Shown here piece after piece: positions 10,039 through 20,910 of a stretch of DNA of 64,000 nucleotides. The notes beneath the pieces are model-generated. The model saw nothing but the letters and a program-made list of their open reading frames with translations, had not been told where the DNA came from and made no database searches. The stretch covers positions 14,261,080 to 14,325,079 of the forward strand of contig CM066033.1 of the NCBI GenBank assembly GCA_033557465.1, written 5' to 3'. The first letter of the stretch is position 1. Every line of letters begins with the position of its first letter. The position numbers and the translations under genes are program-made. Source of the DNA: Ichthyophis bannanicus. Lineage: Eukaryota; Chordata; Amphibia; Gymnophiona; Ichthyophiidae.

Positions 10039-12993
10039 CAGGCATGTCCAACAGGTAGATCGCGATCTACCTGTAAATCACGGAGGGGTCAGAGGTAGAT
10101 CGCCAGCCCCACTTGGCTCCATCTCTCCAGCAGCTCGCCCCATCACTAAGAGAGAGCTCGTGCCGGCAGGTCATCTGCCGAGGGCTTGCCGCTGCTGCTG
10201 ATCCTTTGCCTGTCTTTTTTCCCTGCCTGCGGGAATCTTGCCGACAGGTGTATTGATGGCGCTTGTAGTTTTTGTGCCAATAGTTTTTGGGTACCACAGC
10301 GAGCCGCCGCCCGTACCCCGCGACGAGATGCCACAGGCCCGGTGTCATACCTGGTCTTCTGCCTCTCGGAATCACCCATTCCAGCCGCCGCCCCAACACC
10401 CCTTAGAAGTGTGTTATACACCGGGTGATATCCATTCCCCGGGCTTTACCTGAATACACTTACCGTATTAGTTGTGTCCTGTGCTGGTTGTTGGTCGCTT
10501 TATAGTTCGCTTTCATTAAACGTTTTCGGGCAGACACAACAAAGTGTCAAGAATTTGGTGATTTTGGCGGGCTTTTCCAATTTTGTTCTAACTTGCCTAC
10601 GCCTTGCCTTTGAATTCGTTCAAACCGCTGTGGCATCTCCAGTCCTTGTTTTGCACATCATCCAGAGGTCTTCAGTTCCTGTTGATCTTTAATACTTTGG
10701 AACAGTGACAGTTTTGGACCAGATTCAGCCAGTGTTTATACTAACTTAGCAGATTTGGCCTTCTTACATCCAGCCACCCCAGTATAACAAAGATGAGTGT
10801 TCCAAAGAACAGCAAAACCTACCACTTTCATGATAAATGGGAAATGGATTACTACTTCATCATGGTGAAAGACAAGTGTTGTTGCCTAATTTGTAACGCC
10901 CCAGTATCCTTGCCCAAAAAGGGTAATCAGGAACGTCATTATAAGGCTCTGCATAGCAATAAGTTTGATACTGATTTTCCACCCAAAAGTGAAATTCGTA
11001 AACTGAAGCTCAAAGAACTTAAATCAAAATTGGCTACTCAGCCAAGGTCACATTCGGTCAATGCAAGCATAGCATCCTTCAAGGTCAGCAACCTGATCGC
11101 AAAGAAATGCAAGCCTTTCACTGAAGGGGAATTTGTAAAAGATTGTTTTCTTGAAGCATCTTACAATTTTTTTGAAGGATTTAAAAATAAGAAAGAGATC
11201 ATAGCTGCTATTCAAGATGTACAATTGTCAAGAAACACTGTAGTGCGGCGAATAGAAAAGATGTGTGGAGACACAACTGAACAATTGTTGGAGGATGTTT
11301 CAAATTGTGTTGCTTTCTCACTCCTACTGCATGAATCTACAGACATAAGAGACATAGCCCAGTTACTAGTCTTTATCCGAATGTTTTTTGAAGACTTCAG
11401 TGTTAAAGAAGAACTACTTGGAATGATTTCTTTAAAAGGGAGAACTACCGGTCAGGAAATATTCAGTTCTTTCCATTCTTTTGTGACAAAGTGAAATCTT
11501 ACATTGCATAGACTTGTTTCCATCACTACTGATGGAGCAAGAGCAATGGCAGGTGAGGTTAACGGTTTCATAGCCCTCTGTAGACAGCATGACGACTTCC
11601 CAGATTTCCTTTCTTACCACTGCATCATTCACCAGCAAGTTTTGGCAAGCAAGAGACTCAATACAAGGACTGTCATGGACATCACTTTCAAAATTGTAAA
11701 CTCAGTTCGTGGAAGATCACTTCAAAGATGGCTTTTCAATCTTACTCTTGATGAAGGGGCAGCGGAAATCATTTTGCACACAGATGTAAGGTGGCTAAGT
11801 AGGCACAAATTTCTGCAAAGATTTTGTGATTTGCTGAATGAAATAAGAAGTTTTTTGAAGGAGAGGGGAGATGACCAAGCAGAGTTGGAAGATGAGGAGT
11901 GGTTATGTGGTCTGGCATTTCTCGCTGACTTTACAGGCGAACTAAGTGATATGAACCTTGAATTACAAGGTAAAAACAAATGCATTGGCGAGATGATGAG
12001 TACAGTTTCATCCTACAAGAGCAAATTTGAGCTAATGATGACTGTCCTTGCAAACAACACTTTTGATCGTTTTCCTAATACACAGGACCATCTGGGACAA
12101 TATCTAAATTTTGTTTTTCAGAGAAGTATGTGACAGAAATCTGTTCTGTTATCCAGGAATTCAAAAATAGATTCTGTGACTTCCAAAAAAACTTGGGACA
12201 GTTGTGGAGTACATGTCAGACCCATTCAAAGTAGATGTGGACATTAAAGAAACTGCAGCTGCTATCAGTAAAAATTACTCATTGAACAAGCCATCTCTTG
12301 AAAACGAAATATTAACCCTTAAAAATGACATTTTTATCAAGACCTGTGCTGAGCAAGAATCATTTTGGAAGCTAGTGCCTAGAGACAAATTTCCCAACTT
12401 GAGAAGATGCAGTGAAGCTGTACACTCCTGTTTTGGTTCAACTTATTTGTGTGAATCTGCGTTTTCCCATCTGAAAATGACAAAGAGCACACAACATTCC
12501 ATCAAGACATATCAACATCTCCAGGATTCCCTGAGACTGGCCCTCACGCAATATTCATTCAACTTCAAAAAGCTGGTGGATGAAATGCAGGCTCAGACGT
12601 CTCACTAATGAGTAAGAGCGAAATATTAAAGGTTGTGCAAGATCAGCCTGGATCAATACTCGACCTAAATTTAACACAAATTACTCAATAAAAGATAAAG
12701 AAAGTTATTACTCAATAAAACTAAGAAAAAATGTACTTTCCATTTCCCCTCACAGTTTTTACTGGATCTTCTTCTCTGTTTTGTTTTTGCTTAATTTGCT
12801 TAACAGCTGATCACATCCACGTAAATGACAGAAGGTCCATTAAAAATGGGGGGGGGGGGGAAATCCTCCAACAGTATTGGGTTAAAATTTAATGTGAAAC
12901 TAATTTGTATAACTTAATTTTCATGGTGGTAGATCACCGGCACTTTTGGCCGGAAAAAGTAAATCACGACCTGTTCGAAGTTGGACATGCCTG
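10039..12993 (+). mobile_element. Complete hAT DNA transposon
   Basis: Perfect 14-bp terminal inverted repeats: CAGGCATGTCCAAC at 10039-10052 and its reverse complement at 12980-12993. They are flanked by a perfect 8-bp target duplication ctctatac at 10031-10038 and 12994-13001, the size typical of hAT. The 2955-bp element holds one transposase gene on the plus strand (10793-12608). Before the gene is a GC-rich stretch, 10060-10450; after it, an A/T-rich 3' part with a 10-base G run near 12850. Intact ends and duplication indicate a recent insertion. Confidence 0.95.
10793..12608 (+). pseudogene. hAT transposase, ZBED/GTF2IRD2-like, two disabling changes
   Basis: Starts at the ATG at 10793. 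The N-terminus has a BED-like zinc finger: 'CCLICNAPVSLPKKGNQERH' followed by 'KALH'. The RNase-H-like catalytic core includes 'LLLHESTDIRD' and 'SITTDGARAM'. The C-terminal dimerisation domain is at 12204-12608, with 'FGSTYLCESAFSHLKMTKS'. Two lesions are visible: an in-frame TGA at 11492-11494 (the next block, from 11504, is in the same frame), and a frame change between about 12133 and 12204. Otherwise it is full length (about 600 codons). The enzyme would cut and paste its own element. Confidence 0.9.
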
Positions 12994-13001
12994 CTCTATA
13001 C

Positions 13002-13446
13002 TTCAGGGCATTTAAGTTACTTTTGTCTTTACTGGAACCTCTCTGTTGATATGCCCTAACATTCACCCTCTATGCTTAAGTTTAGAAATATTCCACTGCA
13101 CATAGCAAGGATTGTATCATAAAGGAATTCTTGGCTCACCCATCTTGGTGTCAGTATTCTCCTCTCCTCCCTCCAGTTGGTTCCTGAGATGAACCTCTTC
13201 TATTTTCAGGCTTTCTTCTGTGGGATCCGTACAGTAGCCTCTTCTGCCTGTTAGAAAAATGGAAAAGTAACTTCATTGATAGGGAAAGGTAAGACTTCAG
13301 AAGAGCAACACTTGGATAAAAGTGGGATGATTGGAATCCTGCGAGTTCTGAAAATTAAAGTATCCTAGTGGAAAGCTTTATGAAACTTCTGTAGCAATGA
13401 TATGGAACCAAGGCAGGGAACACGAAGGAGAAATTTCACTTGCTGT
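13002..13446. other. No recognised feature
   Basis: No coding frame, repeat end or structural motif is recognised between the hAT target duplication and the DIRS cluster. Confidence 0.5.
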
Positions 13447-13947
13447 TAATTTCCTTTCCTGGAATCCTGCTAGACCAGTACAGACAAGTGGGTTAAGTCC
13501 CTCTGTCAGCAGATGTTGGAGACAGAGAAAGTGTCAGAAGCCTCAATAAACATGCTCTGGCATAGAGAGGGGCTCCCCTAGCTGACACCCTCAGTATACT
13601 TATGTAAAAGCAGAGGAAGCCCCATGTCAACCAAAACGCATTAAACGCCCCAGGAGACCTGGAACGGTGAGCACCAACAAGTGCAACTATGTACAAAGGG
13701 CGTAGAAAGGCTAAAGTGACTTCTGAGCCTGAAACTGAGATGACAGCCTGTCCTTCCAGAAAGCTGTATTAAATGAATGACAACCCAAGGCTGTTGCTGA
13801 AGAATGCAGTGAGAGGTGGGTCCTGGACTGGTCTAGCAGGATTCCCGGAAAGGAAATTTCTTCTTCCAATTCATCCTGCTAGACCAGTCCAGACAAGTGG
13901 GAAGTACCCAAGCTAAATCCCTGCTGGTTGGGAAGGAATAGCCACTT

Positions 13948-14880
13948 TTACCACAATTGCCCCGAAATGCACCGCGGTCCAAGCCGCGCCACTACCGCCG
14001 GTTGAGGTGGTAGTGGCGCATGAAAGGAGGACCAGATGGCCGCACAACAAATGTCAATGGGCAAAACGTGCAAGCGTTCCGCCCAAGACGCTGCCTGAGC
14101 CTGCGTGGAATGCGCATGAAGCCCCACGGGGATGGACTTGTTATGCAGGCTGTAAGTGGATTCGATGGTGTGCTTGATCCAGTGCAGAATCGTAGCCTTG
14201 GACACTGCCAGGCCTTTATGCGGCCCAGCAAATAATACAAACAGGCGATCTGACTTCCGAAAGGAAGCTGTGACCTTAAGGTAGCGACATAGAACTCTCC
14301 GGACAATGACTGCTTGAAAATTGTCCGGAGATTCAGAGCCTTGTTCCTTCAGAAAGGAGGGTAAGGAAATGGTCTGATTCACATGAAAGGGCGAAAGCAC
14401 CTTGGGTAAGAAGGAGGGCACAACACGAAGTGACACCCCTTCAGAAGTGAATAAGAAAAAGGGCTCTTGACAGGAGAGCGCCTGTAGTTCCAACACACGC
14501 CTGGCTGATTTGCTAGTAACTAAGACCATCTTTAAGGAAAATTCTCTGAGAATAGCATGCTGGAGAGGCTCAAAGGGAGTCTTCATAAGACTCCAGAGCA
14601 TGAGAGAAAGGTCCCAAGTTGGAACAACAGGACGGAGTGGAGGCCTTAGTGTGCAGACCCCACACAGGAAACGACTGATGTCTGTGTGAGATGCAAGTGA
14701 ATGCCCCGCAATAGGGCCCCTGAGGACTGCTACTTGTACAAAGGGAGAGCTGAGAGCAAGCCCATTATCAAGCCTTGGAGAACACTGTTGATGAGCGCAC
14801 CATGACTCAAAGAAGCGCCATAGGTGAGTGTAAGCCAACGATGTGGATGGGCAGCGTGCTTTAAGCAGAATCTGAACCAT
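13948..14880 (-). pseudogene. DIRS tyrosine recombinase
   Basis: A 310-codon minus-strand frame with the layout of a DIRS integrase: a helical core-binding part ('TSLAYTHLWRFFESWC') and a catalytic part ('VGLHAHSTQAQAASWAERL', then 'DICCAAIWSS'). In active relatives the H-x-x-R box has an arginine where this copy has glutamine. The segment with the expected tyrosine ('MRHYHLN') lies in a neighbouring frame, so a frameshift precedes the nucleophile. This enzyme would integrate circular cDNA without making target duplications. The copy is dead. Confidence 0.8.
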
Positions 14881-14910
14881 CTTAAGTGAACAGCCTTTAT
14901 GGACTAGACG

Positions 14911-15777
14911 CTACTTCTCAAGAGCCAAGCCGTAAACAATTAAGGAGCCGGGTTGTCCATTAGGACTGGGACCTGCCTCAGGAGACCATGGTGAGAGCCT
15001 AGCAGCAGGGGTGAGGTCATTTGCAGCCCAACAAGGTCCGTATACCACGGGTGCAAGGACCAGCTGGTTGCGACCAGGACCACCAGACCGGGGTGAGACT
15101 TGATGCGATGGAGACTCCTCCCAATCAGTGGCCATGGTGGAAACAAGTATAGCAACGAGACCACAGGCCAATGCTGGGCCAGGGTGTCTATCCCCTGATA
15201 GCCAATTTCCCTGCAGCGACTGAAGAAGTCGGAGACTTTGGCGTTCGCAGCAGTGGGCATAAGGTCGAACCTGGGTTGGTCCCAGAAACTCAATGGCCAT
15301 CAGATGGAGTTCCTACTTGACAGGGTCCAGAGTATGCCGACTGAGAAAGTCGGCTTGAACGTTGTCTACCCCGGAAATGTGTTGGGCTGAGAGAGATTGC
15401 AAGTGCCGCTCGGCGCAAAGGAGGAGTAGCAACATCTCCCTGGCGACTCCCAGGGCTTTTGTGTCACCCTGTTGGTTGAGATAGGCCACTGTGGTGGCAT
15501 TGTCGCAGAGGACGCAGACAGAGTGATGGCAGAGTGGCAGGAGAAAGGCCTACAGAGCAAGGTGGACTGCTCGCACCTCGAGCTGATTGTAGTCCTGCGT
15601 TGCTAGAGACCAGCGAGTTAGAAGGGCCCATTGCAGGGGTCTGACGGGCAGGGACTTTCTCTGTTTGTTAGCCACCTCTGGTAGATTAGGTACTTGGTAC
15701 ATTCTCTTATCCCCAAAGGGATCACAATCTATGTTTACCTGAGGCAACGGAGGGTTAAGTGGCTTGCCCAAGGCCAC
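14911..15777 (-). pseudogene. DIRS RNase H and linker region
   Basis: Minus-strand frames 15777-15550, 15560-15366 and 15300-14911 read in order. The RNase H block with an aspartate in 'LCDNATTVAYLNQQGDT' spans about 15520-15470. It is followed by 'GVDNVQADFLSRHTLDPV' at about 15365-15310 and a downstream domain resembling that between RNase H and recombinase in vertebrate DIRS. At least two frame changes are present. The RT domain expected upstream is absent, so this is an internally deleted copy. Confidence 0.7.
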
Positions 15778-15859
15778 AAGGAGTGCTTATAGGACTAGAA
15801 ACCCAAGTCCATCCGGCCTGAGATTGCTGTCCCCAGGTGGGACTTGAACCCCTGGTCCT

Positions 15860-16930
15860 CCGGCCTGAGGTACAGTGTCTTTGGTTTTTTTTTTTTAAAT
15901 AAACTTTAAAGGTACAGGCCAAAGGAAAAAAAATTATAGGGAGAAATTAAAGCTAAAATCCCTATCTAATCTGCCTAAAGCTCCTTATCTGCTCCTCTAG
16001 TGAGCCCAGCACCTAGGCTCACTACCTCCAGCTGCATGGAGAATGAGCACACTGGGAGCTGGTGGGAGAAGCCAGCAGGATATGTACAGTAGTGTCACAA
16101 TTATGACATGCCCAGTCTCCATGTTGCGGGCGGAGGTGCACTACCCAGAGGTGAAGGACTGGACTGGAGGGACGATAAAGAACCCTTATTTTTCATTTTC
16201 TAGCTATAAGTTTATATATCCCGTAACTGGAAAGAGCCTGTCACCGGAATTACAGCCTCACTTGCCTTTCCCTGCTTCCCTCTTCTGCGACTGATGCCTG
16301 AGCTGAACGAGAGTCGCAGTGATTGTTTTCTGTCTCCCCCTCTTTCTGTGTCTCCATTAGCGATTTCCGACCTTAGGCTGCCTCACTGCCGTTAGGCCTG
16401 GCCTGCTTGAGGAGGGCCGCCAATAGTGCCATGCACTGTTTCCCACCATTTTTCGTCTCTCTGAGTGACTGCAGCCGCGCTAAGCACGATGTGGTGGACA
16501 TTTCGAGTCAGCTATTTTTTTCCTGGCACGCCCATCTCCGGTACACTGGTCACTGCGGCTTTGCTGCAATGTCATCCTCAGTAAACAGGCGTCTCGCCTG
16601 CGGTAAGAAGCTCTGCATCCTCTCAGACTTGCTATGTGCCAAGTGTCTGGCTTATCTGGGGGAGTCTTCCCTCAAAGAACAAAATGTTTTGATGCTGCCC
16701 TCTGTTACAGGATCTCCTTATTGCCCTGTGCTAACCCCTCTCAGGATAAGCTGAACAGGTTCTCCTGACCAGGAGCTCCCGGATTGTCCTAGACTGAGCA
16801 GTCAGTGGGAAACTTCAGGGCAACACCTCATGTGCGCCCCGAAGATCTCCACCCTATTAAGCTCAGAGTTCCACTGGCAGAGATCCTTAGCCCCTTAGAA
16901 TGGCAGGCTGCCAGGAGTAAAGAAACAGAC
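15860..16930. repeat. DIRS-derived fragments (terminal block and possible gag start)
   Basis: 16000-16171 is the inverted counterpart of the DIRS 5' block at 23095-23230. On the plus strand at about 16570-16690 a short frame reads 'CGKKLCILSDLLCAKCLAYL', reminiscent of the cysteine-rich start of DIRS gag. A poly(T) tract followed by AATAAA lies near 15885-15905. The parts are probably a junction of two DIRS copies; the order of events cannot be settled by eye. Confidence 0.45.
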
Positions 16931-17179
16931 ATCCATCATCTGCTGGAGACAGAGAAATACTGAGGGTGATACCTAGGGAGGGGCCTCTCTATATGCCAGA
17001 GCCTGTTCGTTGAAGCTTCTGGCACTTTCTGTGTCTCCAACATTTGTTGGCAGAGGGACGTAACCCACTTGTCTGGAGTGGTCTAGCAGGATAAATTGGA
17101 ACAGGATCCCACAGTTCCTTGATAATGAAAACTGCTTCAGAATATGCCCAAGAGTCCCACTAACCTTAAAATTGCTGCT

Positions 17180-17641
17180 CAGGGCTGGCCTGAGGGTTTC
17201 TGCTGTCTTAGGCAGAAGCCCCGGCCGTACCACATTACACCTGGCCGTGCCACACTACACCTGGTCGTGCTGCCCCCTCCCCCATGCTCAGCCATGCCAC
17301 TGCTCCCCCCCCCCCTCCGCTGCTGCTGATTCTGGCAGCCAGGAGACTGCTCGGTGGCAGCAGCAGCAGGCTATGTGCTTTGACACACATGGTCTGTTGC
17401 CTCTGACTCCCTTCCAAAACAACTTTGTGGGGGTCAGAAGCAGCAGGCCATGTGCACAGAAGCACACAGCCTACCACTACTGCCGAGACACTCCAGCCGT
17501 CTCAATCAGCGGCAGAGGGGCTGCGATACGGCTCAGCAGAGGAGGGGAGGGAGCGCAATGCCATGTGTACCAAAACACATGACCTGCCGCCCACAGAGGT
17601 CTGCCATCCTAAGCAGCCGCCTCATGGATGGTCCAGCCCTG
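17180..17641. mobile_element. Short non-autonomous hAT-like element
   Basis: Begins CAGGGCTGG (17180) and ends CCAGCCCTG (17641). The inverted ends extend imperfectly further inward (CTTAGGCAG against CTTAGGATGGCAG). The flanking octamers ttgctgct (17172-17179) and ctgctgct (17642-17649) match at 7 of 8 bases, as expected for a hAT duplication, although the local CTG repeat weakens this. The interior is GC-rich with CAG runs and repeated 'ATGTG..CACA' blocks and has no credible gene. Confidence 0.6.
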
Positions 17642-17649
17642 CTGCTGCT

Positions 17650-18289
17650 GCTATAAGTGGGGGCCTTCCTTCCTCCTGCTGCTTCCATTGAAAGTCTAGC
17701 TGCCTCCCTCCCTTTTCTTACTTCCAGTGGAGGCGGGAGGAGAGTCAGTCTGCTGTTCCTCCCGGCCTCCATCCATCCTGCTAATGTCACCCTTCCTCGC
17801 TCTTCCTGCAGATCCCAATAGGGGGCGTCTCTCCATCTTTCCTCCAGCCTCTTCCAGTACGACCACCCTGTTGCCTCTCTCCAGCTACCAGCACTGTCTA
17901 GTTCACAGAAAACAAAACTCACAAACTGTTGGGTGGGAGGAAGCTTCAGCCTCTTGAAACAGCACCGAGAGGTCAGAAATAGTAAGAGATACAAGGAAGA
18001 ATATAAAAACTGATAAAAGATGAGAGACAGTAGATGTTGAAAGAAAATGAAGGGATGGGACAGAGAAACATGGCAAAATGATGAGAGAGAAGGAGGGAAA
18101 GACATAAAAAGATCTGAAAATTAAGTTAGACAATAGATAGTAAGGAAACATAACAAGCACATTATTCACACAACAAAGCTTAGAAGCCAGGGACAGTGAT
18201 TATAACTAGATAAACCAAATCTAATCACATCCCTGCCAACACATACACACCACTCTGTACACTGCATGAAAACATTTGCCCCTTGATTG
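17650..18289. other. No recognised gene; C/T-rich then A/G-rich sequence
   Basis: Composition is skewed: pyrimidine-rich to about 17880, purine-rich from 17960 to 18130. The long frames here follow from this skew and show no family motif. Confidence 0.5.
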
Positions 18290-18356
18290 TTTGCCGTGGA
18301 AACCGCTTTGATTGAATGATAAGGCGGTATATAAATACCATTAAATAAATAAATAA
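18290..18356 (+). repeat. L2-type 3' tail
   Basis: 'aaaccgctttgattgaatgataaggcggtatataaa' followed by (AAAT)n matches the palindromic 3' ends of the L2 copies in this window (for example 38620-38690). The sequence just before it may belong to the same short fragment. Confidence 0.7.
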
Positions 18357-19260
18357 CACCTCACTCAGTTTGCCTGGCCCAGACGAGGCGTCTTTCCTGT
18401 AATAAATGTTTGCATCAATTCATCACTAGCTTTAATCCAACTTCACTACCTGCTTCATATAGCTCCTCATTTCTGCCAGTGTTGGGCAGGTTTCCTCTTT
18501 CCTCAGATCCCTGGGGCTTGGTCGTCGTGAATCCTTCTTGCTCAAATTGGATTAAAAGGTCAGGTTTGACAGTGGGGAAGCCTGTGGGGAGAAAAGATAG
18601 TTCAATATGTTTAGAAAAGTTACCCCAGAGCCTGTCCTATTGATGCAAGTGAGCTCAGAGTTGTGCCATTTTCATAGACATTGCCACCAGTGCAAAGCGA
18701 AGAAAAGAAGGGTGCTGCTGTCCTAATCATCATCAGAAATCCATTCTAGCAGTACCAGGATCGTTAATAATGAGGTGGGCAACTCTATTCCTCAAGCATA
18801 AACACAATGACAATTTCTGCCATCGGGAACAAGTTTTGATACATTTCATTCAACTACCATAGATCAGAAATTTGATTTTGCCTGGTATGAGTAAGGGGAA
18901 ATCTAACACATTATGATTCGATGAGACAGGATTGGAGATGTCTTAAGCCCCAGACTATTAGTACTAGAGAATTGCTAGGTTTGAAACATATTACCAGACA
19001 GACCAATCATTTCATTTACTTCACTTCCTAGATCAGTGCCCTTCATTCATATGCCCCCGAGCCAGTGGTGGTGCCCTTGGACCCCTAGGGGGACCCTCAC
19101 TGTTGTGGTTAATTTTGTGTTTCGTTTGGGCTCTTGAGGGTCAGCAGAAAGATGGAAATTGTGAGAAGGGAAGACTGAAAGAGTTTGCTGCAGGACTTGG
19201 TGAGATATGAATGCTGCAGGCCCTGGATGTCAGCAGCTAGATTAAGGTCTGCTTCCGCTA
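18357..19260. other. No recognised feature
   Basis: About 900 bp of ordinary-looking sequence with no coding frame of note, no repeat end recognised and no splice-bounded exon that could be supported. Confidence 0.5.
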
Positions 19261-19264
19261 CTAG

Positions 19265-19404
19265 TATTACATTTATTTATAAAAATGTTTATAGCAATTT
19301 TGTGACATGTCATTCAAAATGGTTTACAATTTGAAAAAAAATAATGCATTTATTTATTTAACAGGTGTTTTTTTATATCGCGTTACCATTTCAGTCAAAG
19401 CTGT
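19265..19404 (-). repeat. Two LINE-type 3' tails, inverted
   Basis: 'tttatttataaaaatgtttatag..ggtttacaattt' and 'atttatttatttaacagg..tatatcgcgttacc..tgtttacat' are reversed L2-type tails. They abut and truncate the DIRS reverse transcriptase at 19405. Confidence 0.55.
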
Positions 19405-20862
19405 TTACATTATAACTTTGGACTTTGGGAAGTTTATAACGAACCCCAGGTGCTGAAGCAGGGATATGGTTCGGAAGGTGGCCTGCCTGGCCTCTTGTGG
19501 AGACTGGCCCCTGATAAGCCACTCATCCAGGTAAGGGAACACAAAGATCCTCTGGTTCCTGAGGTAGGCCGCAACCACCTCCAGGCATTTTGTAAAAACC
19601 CTGGGGGCGGAGCTGAGGCCAAAGGGAAGCACTCTGTACTGAAAGTGTTTCCCTCCCACCACAAATCTGAGGGATTGTCTGTGACTTGGATGGATGAGGA
19701 TGTGAGTATGAGCGTCCTTCAGGTCTAAGGAGCATAGCCAACCTCCCTGCTGGAGGTAGGGCAGTAAGATTCCAAGGGTAAGCATCTTGAACTTTTCCCT
19801 CTCCAGAAACTTATTCAGATTTCTCAGGTCCAGGATGGGTCTGAGGCCTCCTGTTCTTTTTGGTACCAGGAAGTACCTGGAGTAGAAGCCTTGCCTTTCC
19901 AGGTGGTGGGGCACCGGTTCCACCGCCTGGTCCTGTAGTAGACCTTCCAACTCCTGAAGGAGTAAGTTTCTGTGCAGAGGGGGTCTTGGAGGCTCCCCTG
20001 GAAAGTAAGAGGGGGGTATCTGGGTGAAGTGGAGCAGATAGCCCTTCTCGATGATGCTTAACACCCAAGTAACCCCTGTGATGGCTGGCCACCTGACTGC
20101 GTATAGGGTCAGCCGACCTCCTGTGCCCTGTAGAGGAGGAGAGGTTATGCCGGCATAGTCAAAAAAGCCCTCCCTGCTGAACAGGAGCCGGAGTAGGAGG
20201 CTTGGGAGCCTTCTGCCTACGGAGCCCATGACCCTGCCCCTTGGCCTGCTGGCCCTGTTGGGGAGCTGCAGAGGCCTGGTAATGAGGGTAGGTTTTGTAG
20301 GCAGTGGTCTTCCTCGGGTAAAAGGCCTTTTTCCCCGAGCCCTCTGAGAAGGAGCAGAGGTTTTCCTGGACAGCCTTGTCCGGGTAAGAGTCTCGGTCTC
20401 GAGTTCTGCAGCCTTTTTGGCCATGGGCTTGCCAAAGAGGTTTTCACCTCGGCAAGGGACATCAACCAACTTGTCCTGTACCCATGGCTCGAGGTCCGAG
20501 GATTGTAGCCAGGCCTGGCGGCGTGCACCGATGCCGGCCTCTGCTACTCGGGCCGAAGCCTCAAATCCATCGTAGGCTGCTCGAGAGATAAACTTCGAGC
20601 ACTCTCGAATACCAGAAGACAAGGCCTTAAACCTCTGCAAAGGTTCCTCGGACAGACCAGCAGAGAACCTGGCAATCTCCTTTGCCAGGTCTCGAAGGTA
20701 CATGCCCATGTACAGCTGGTAGGTCTGGACACGGCAAGCAAGCATAGAGCCCTGGAAGCACTTTCTACCGAGGGCATTCAGGTTTCGGGTTTCCCTGCCG
20801 GGAGGCACCGATGAGTGCATCTTCTGACTCTTCAGGCCATGCATGGCCGATTCCACAACCAT
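19405..20862 (-). pseudogene. DIRS reverse transcriptase (gag C-terminal part fused), 3'-truncated
   Basis: 485 open codons. The first 200 are the DIRS gag C-terminal helical region ('LYMGMYLRDLAKEIARFSAG'). The RT follows: 'GFYSRYFLVPKRTGGLRPIL', 'DLRNLNKFL', motif A 'LCSLDLKDAHTHI', 'YRVLPFGLSSAPRVFTK' and motif C 'FPYLDEWLIRG'. Motif C normally has two aspartates (YLDD); here the second is glutamate (codon 19524-19522), which should damage polymerase activity. The frame stops where the LINE tail begins. Confidence 0.85.
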
Positions 20863-20910
20863 GGAGTGGAGCAGTAGCTGTGCCTTTTGAAACCTGGGGC
20901 TCTTGCGGAC

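Larger units (their letters stand above)
13447..17091 (-). mobile_element. DIRS retrotransposon, rearranged, with inverted terminal repeats
   Basis: About 150 bp at 13464-13610 ('tcctgctagaccagtacagacaagtgg..') recurs inverted at 16925-17091, matching DIRS inverted terminal repeats. Between them, on the minus strand, lie RNase H and tyrosine recombinase remnants (15777-13948); gag and RT are missing from this copy. A perfect 17-nt inverted repeat (13825-13841 against 13874-13890) sits beside the recombinase end, and 13825-13860 is also inverted relative to 13447-13479. Such internal complementary regions are a DIRS hallmark. Whether the outer repeats belong to one insertion is uncertain. Confidence 0.7.

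Noticed and set aside
10067..10453. Overlapping GC-rich frames at the start of the hAT element
   Set aside because: Alanine/arginine-rich in several frames at once, as GC-rich noncoding DNA gives; the transposase begins at 10793.
16407..16754. Plus-strand frame as an independent gene
   Set aside because: Its cysteine block looks like DIRS gag and it lies between DIRS terminal blocks; a host gene is not supported.
17533..18105. 190-codon minus-strand open frame
   Set aside because: Phenylalanine/serine-rich product explained by the purine/pyrimidine-skewed sequence; overlaps the small hAT-like element.
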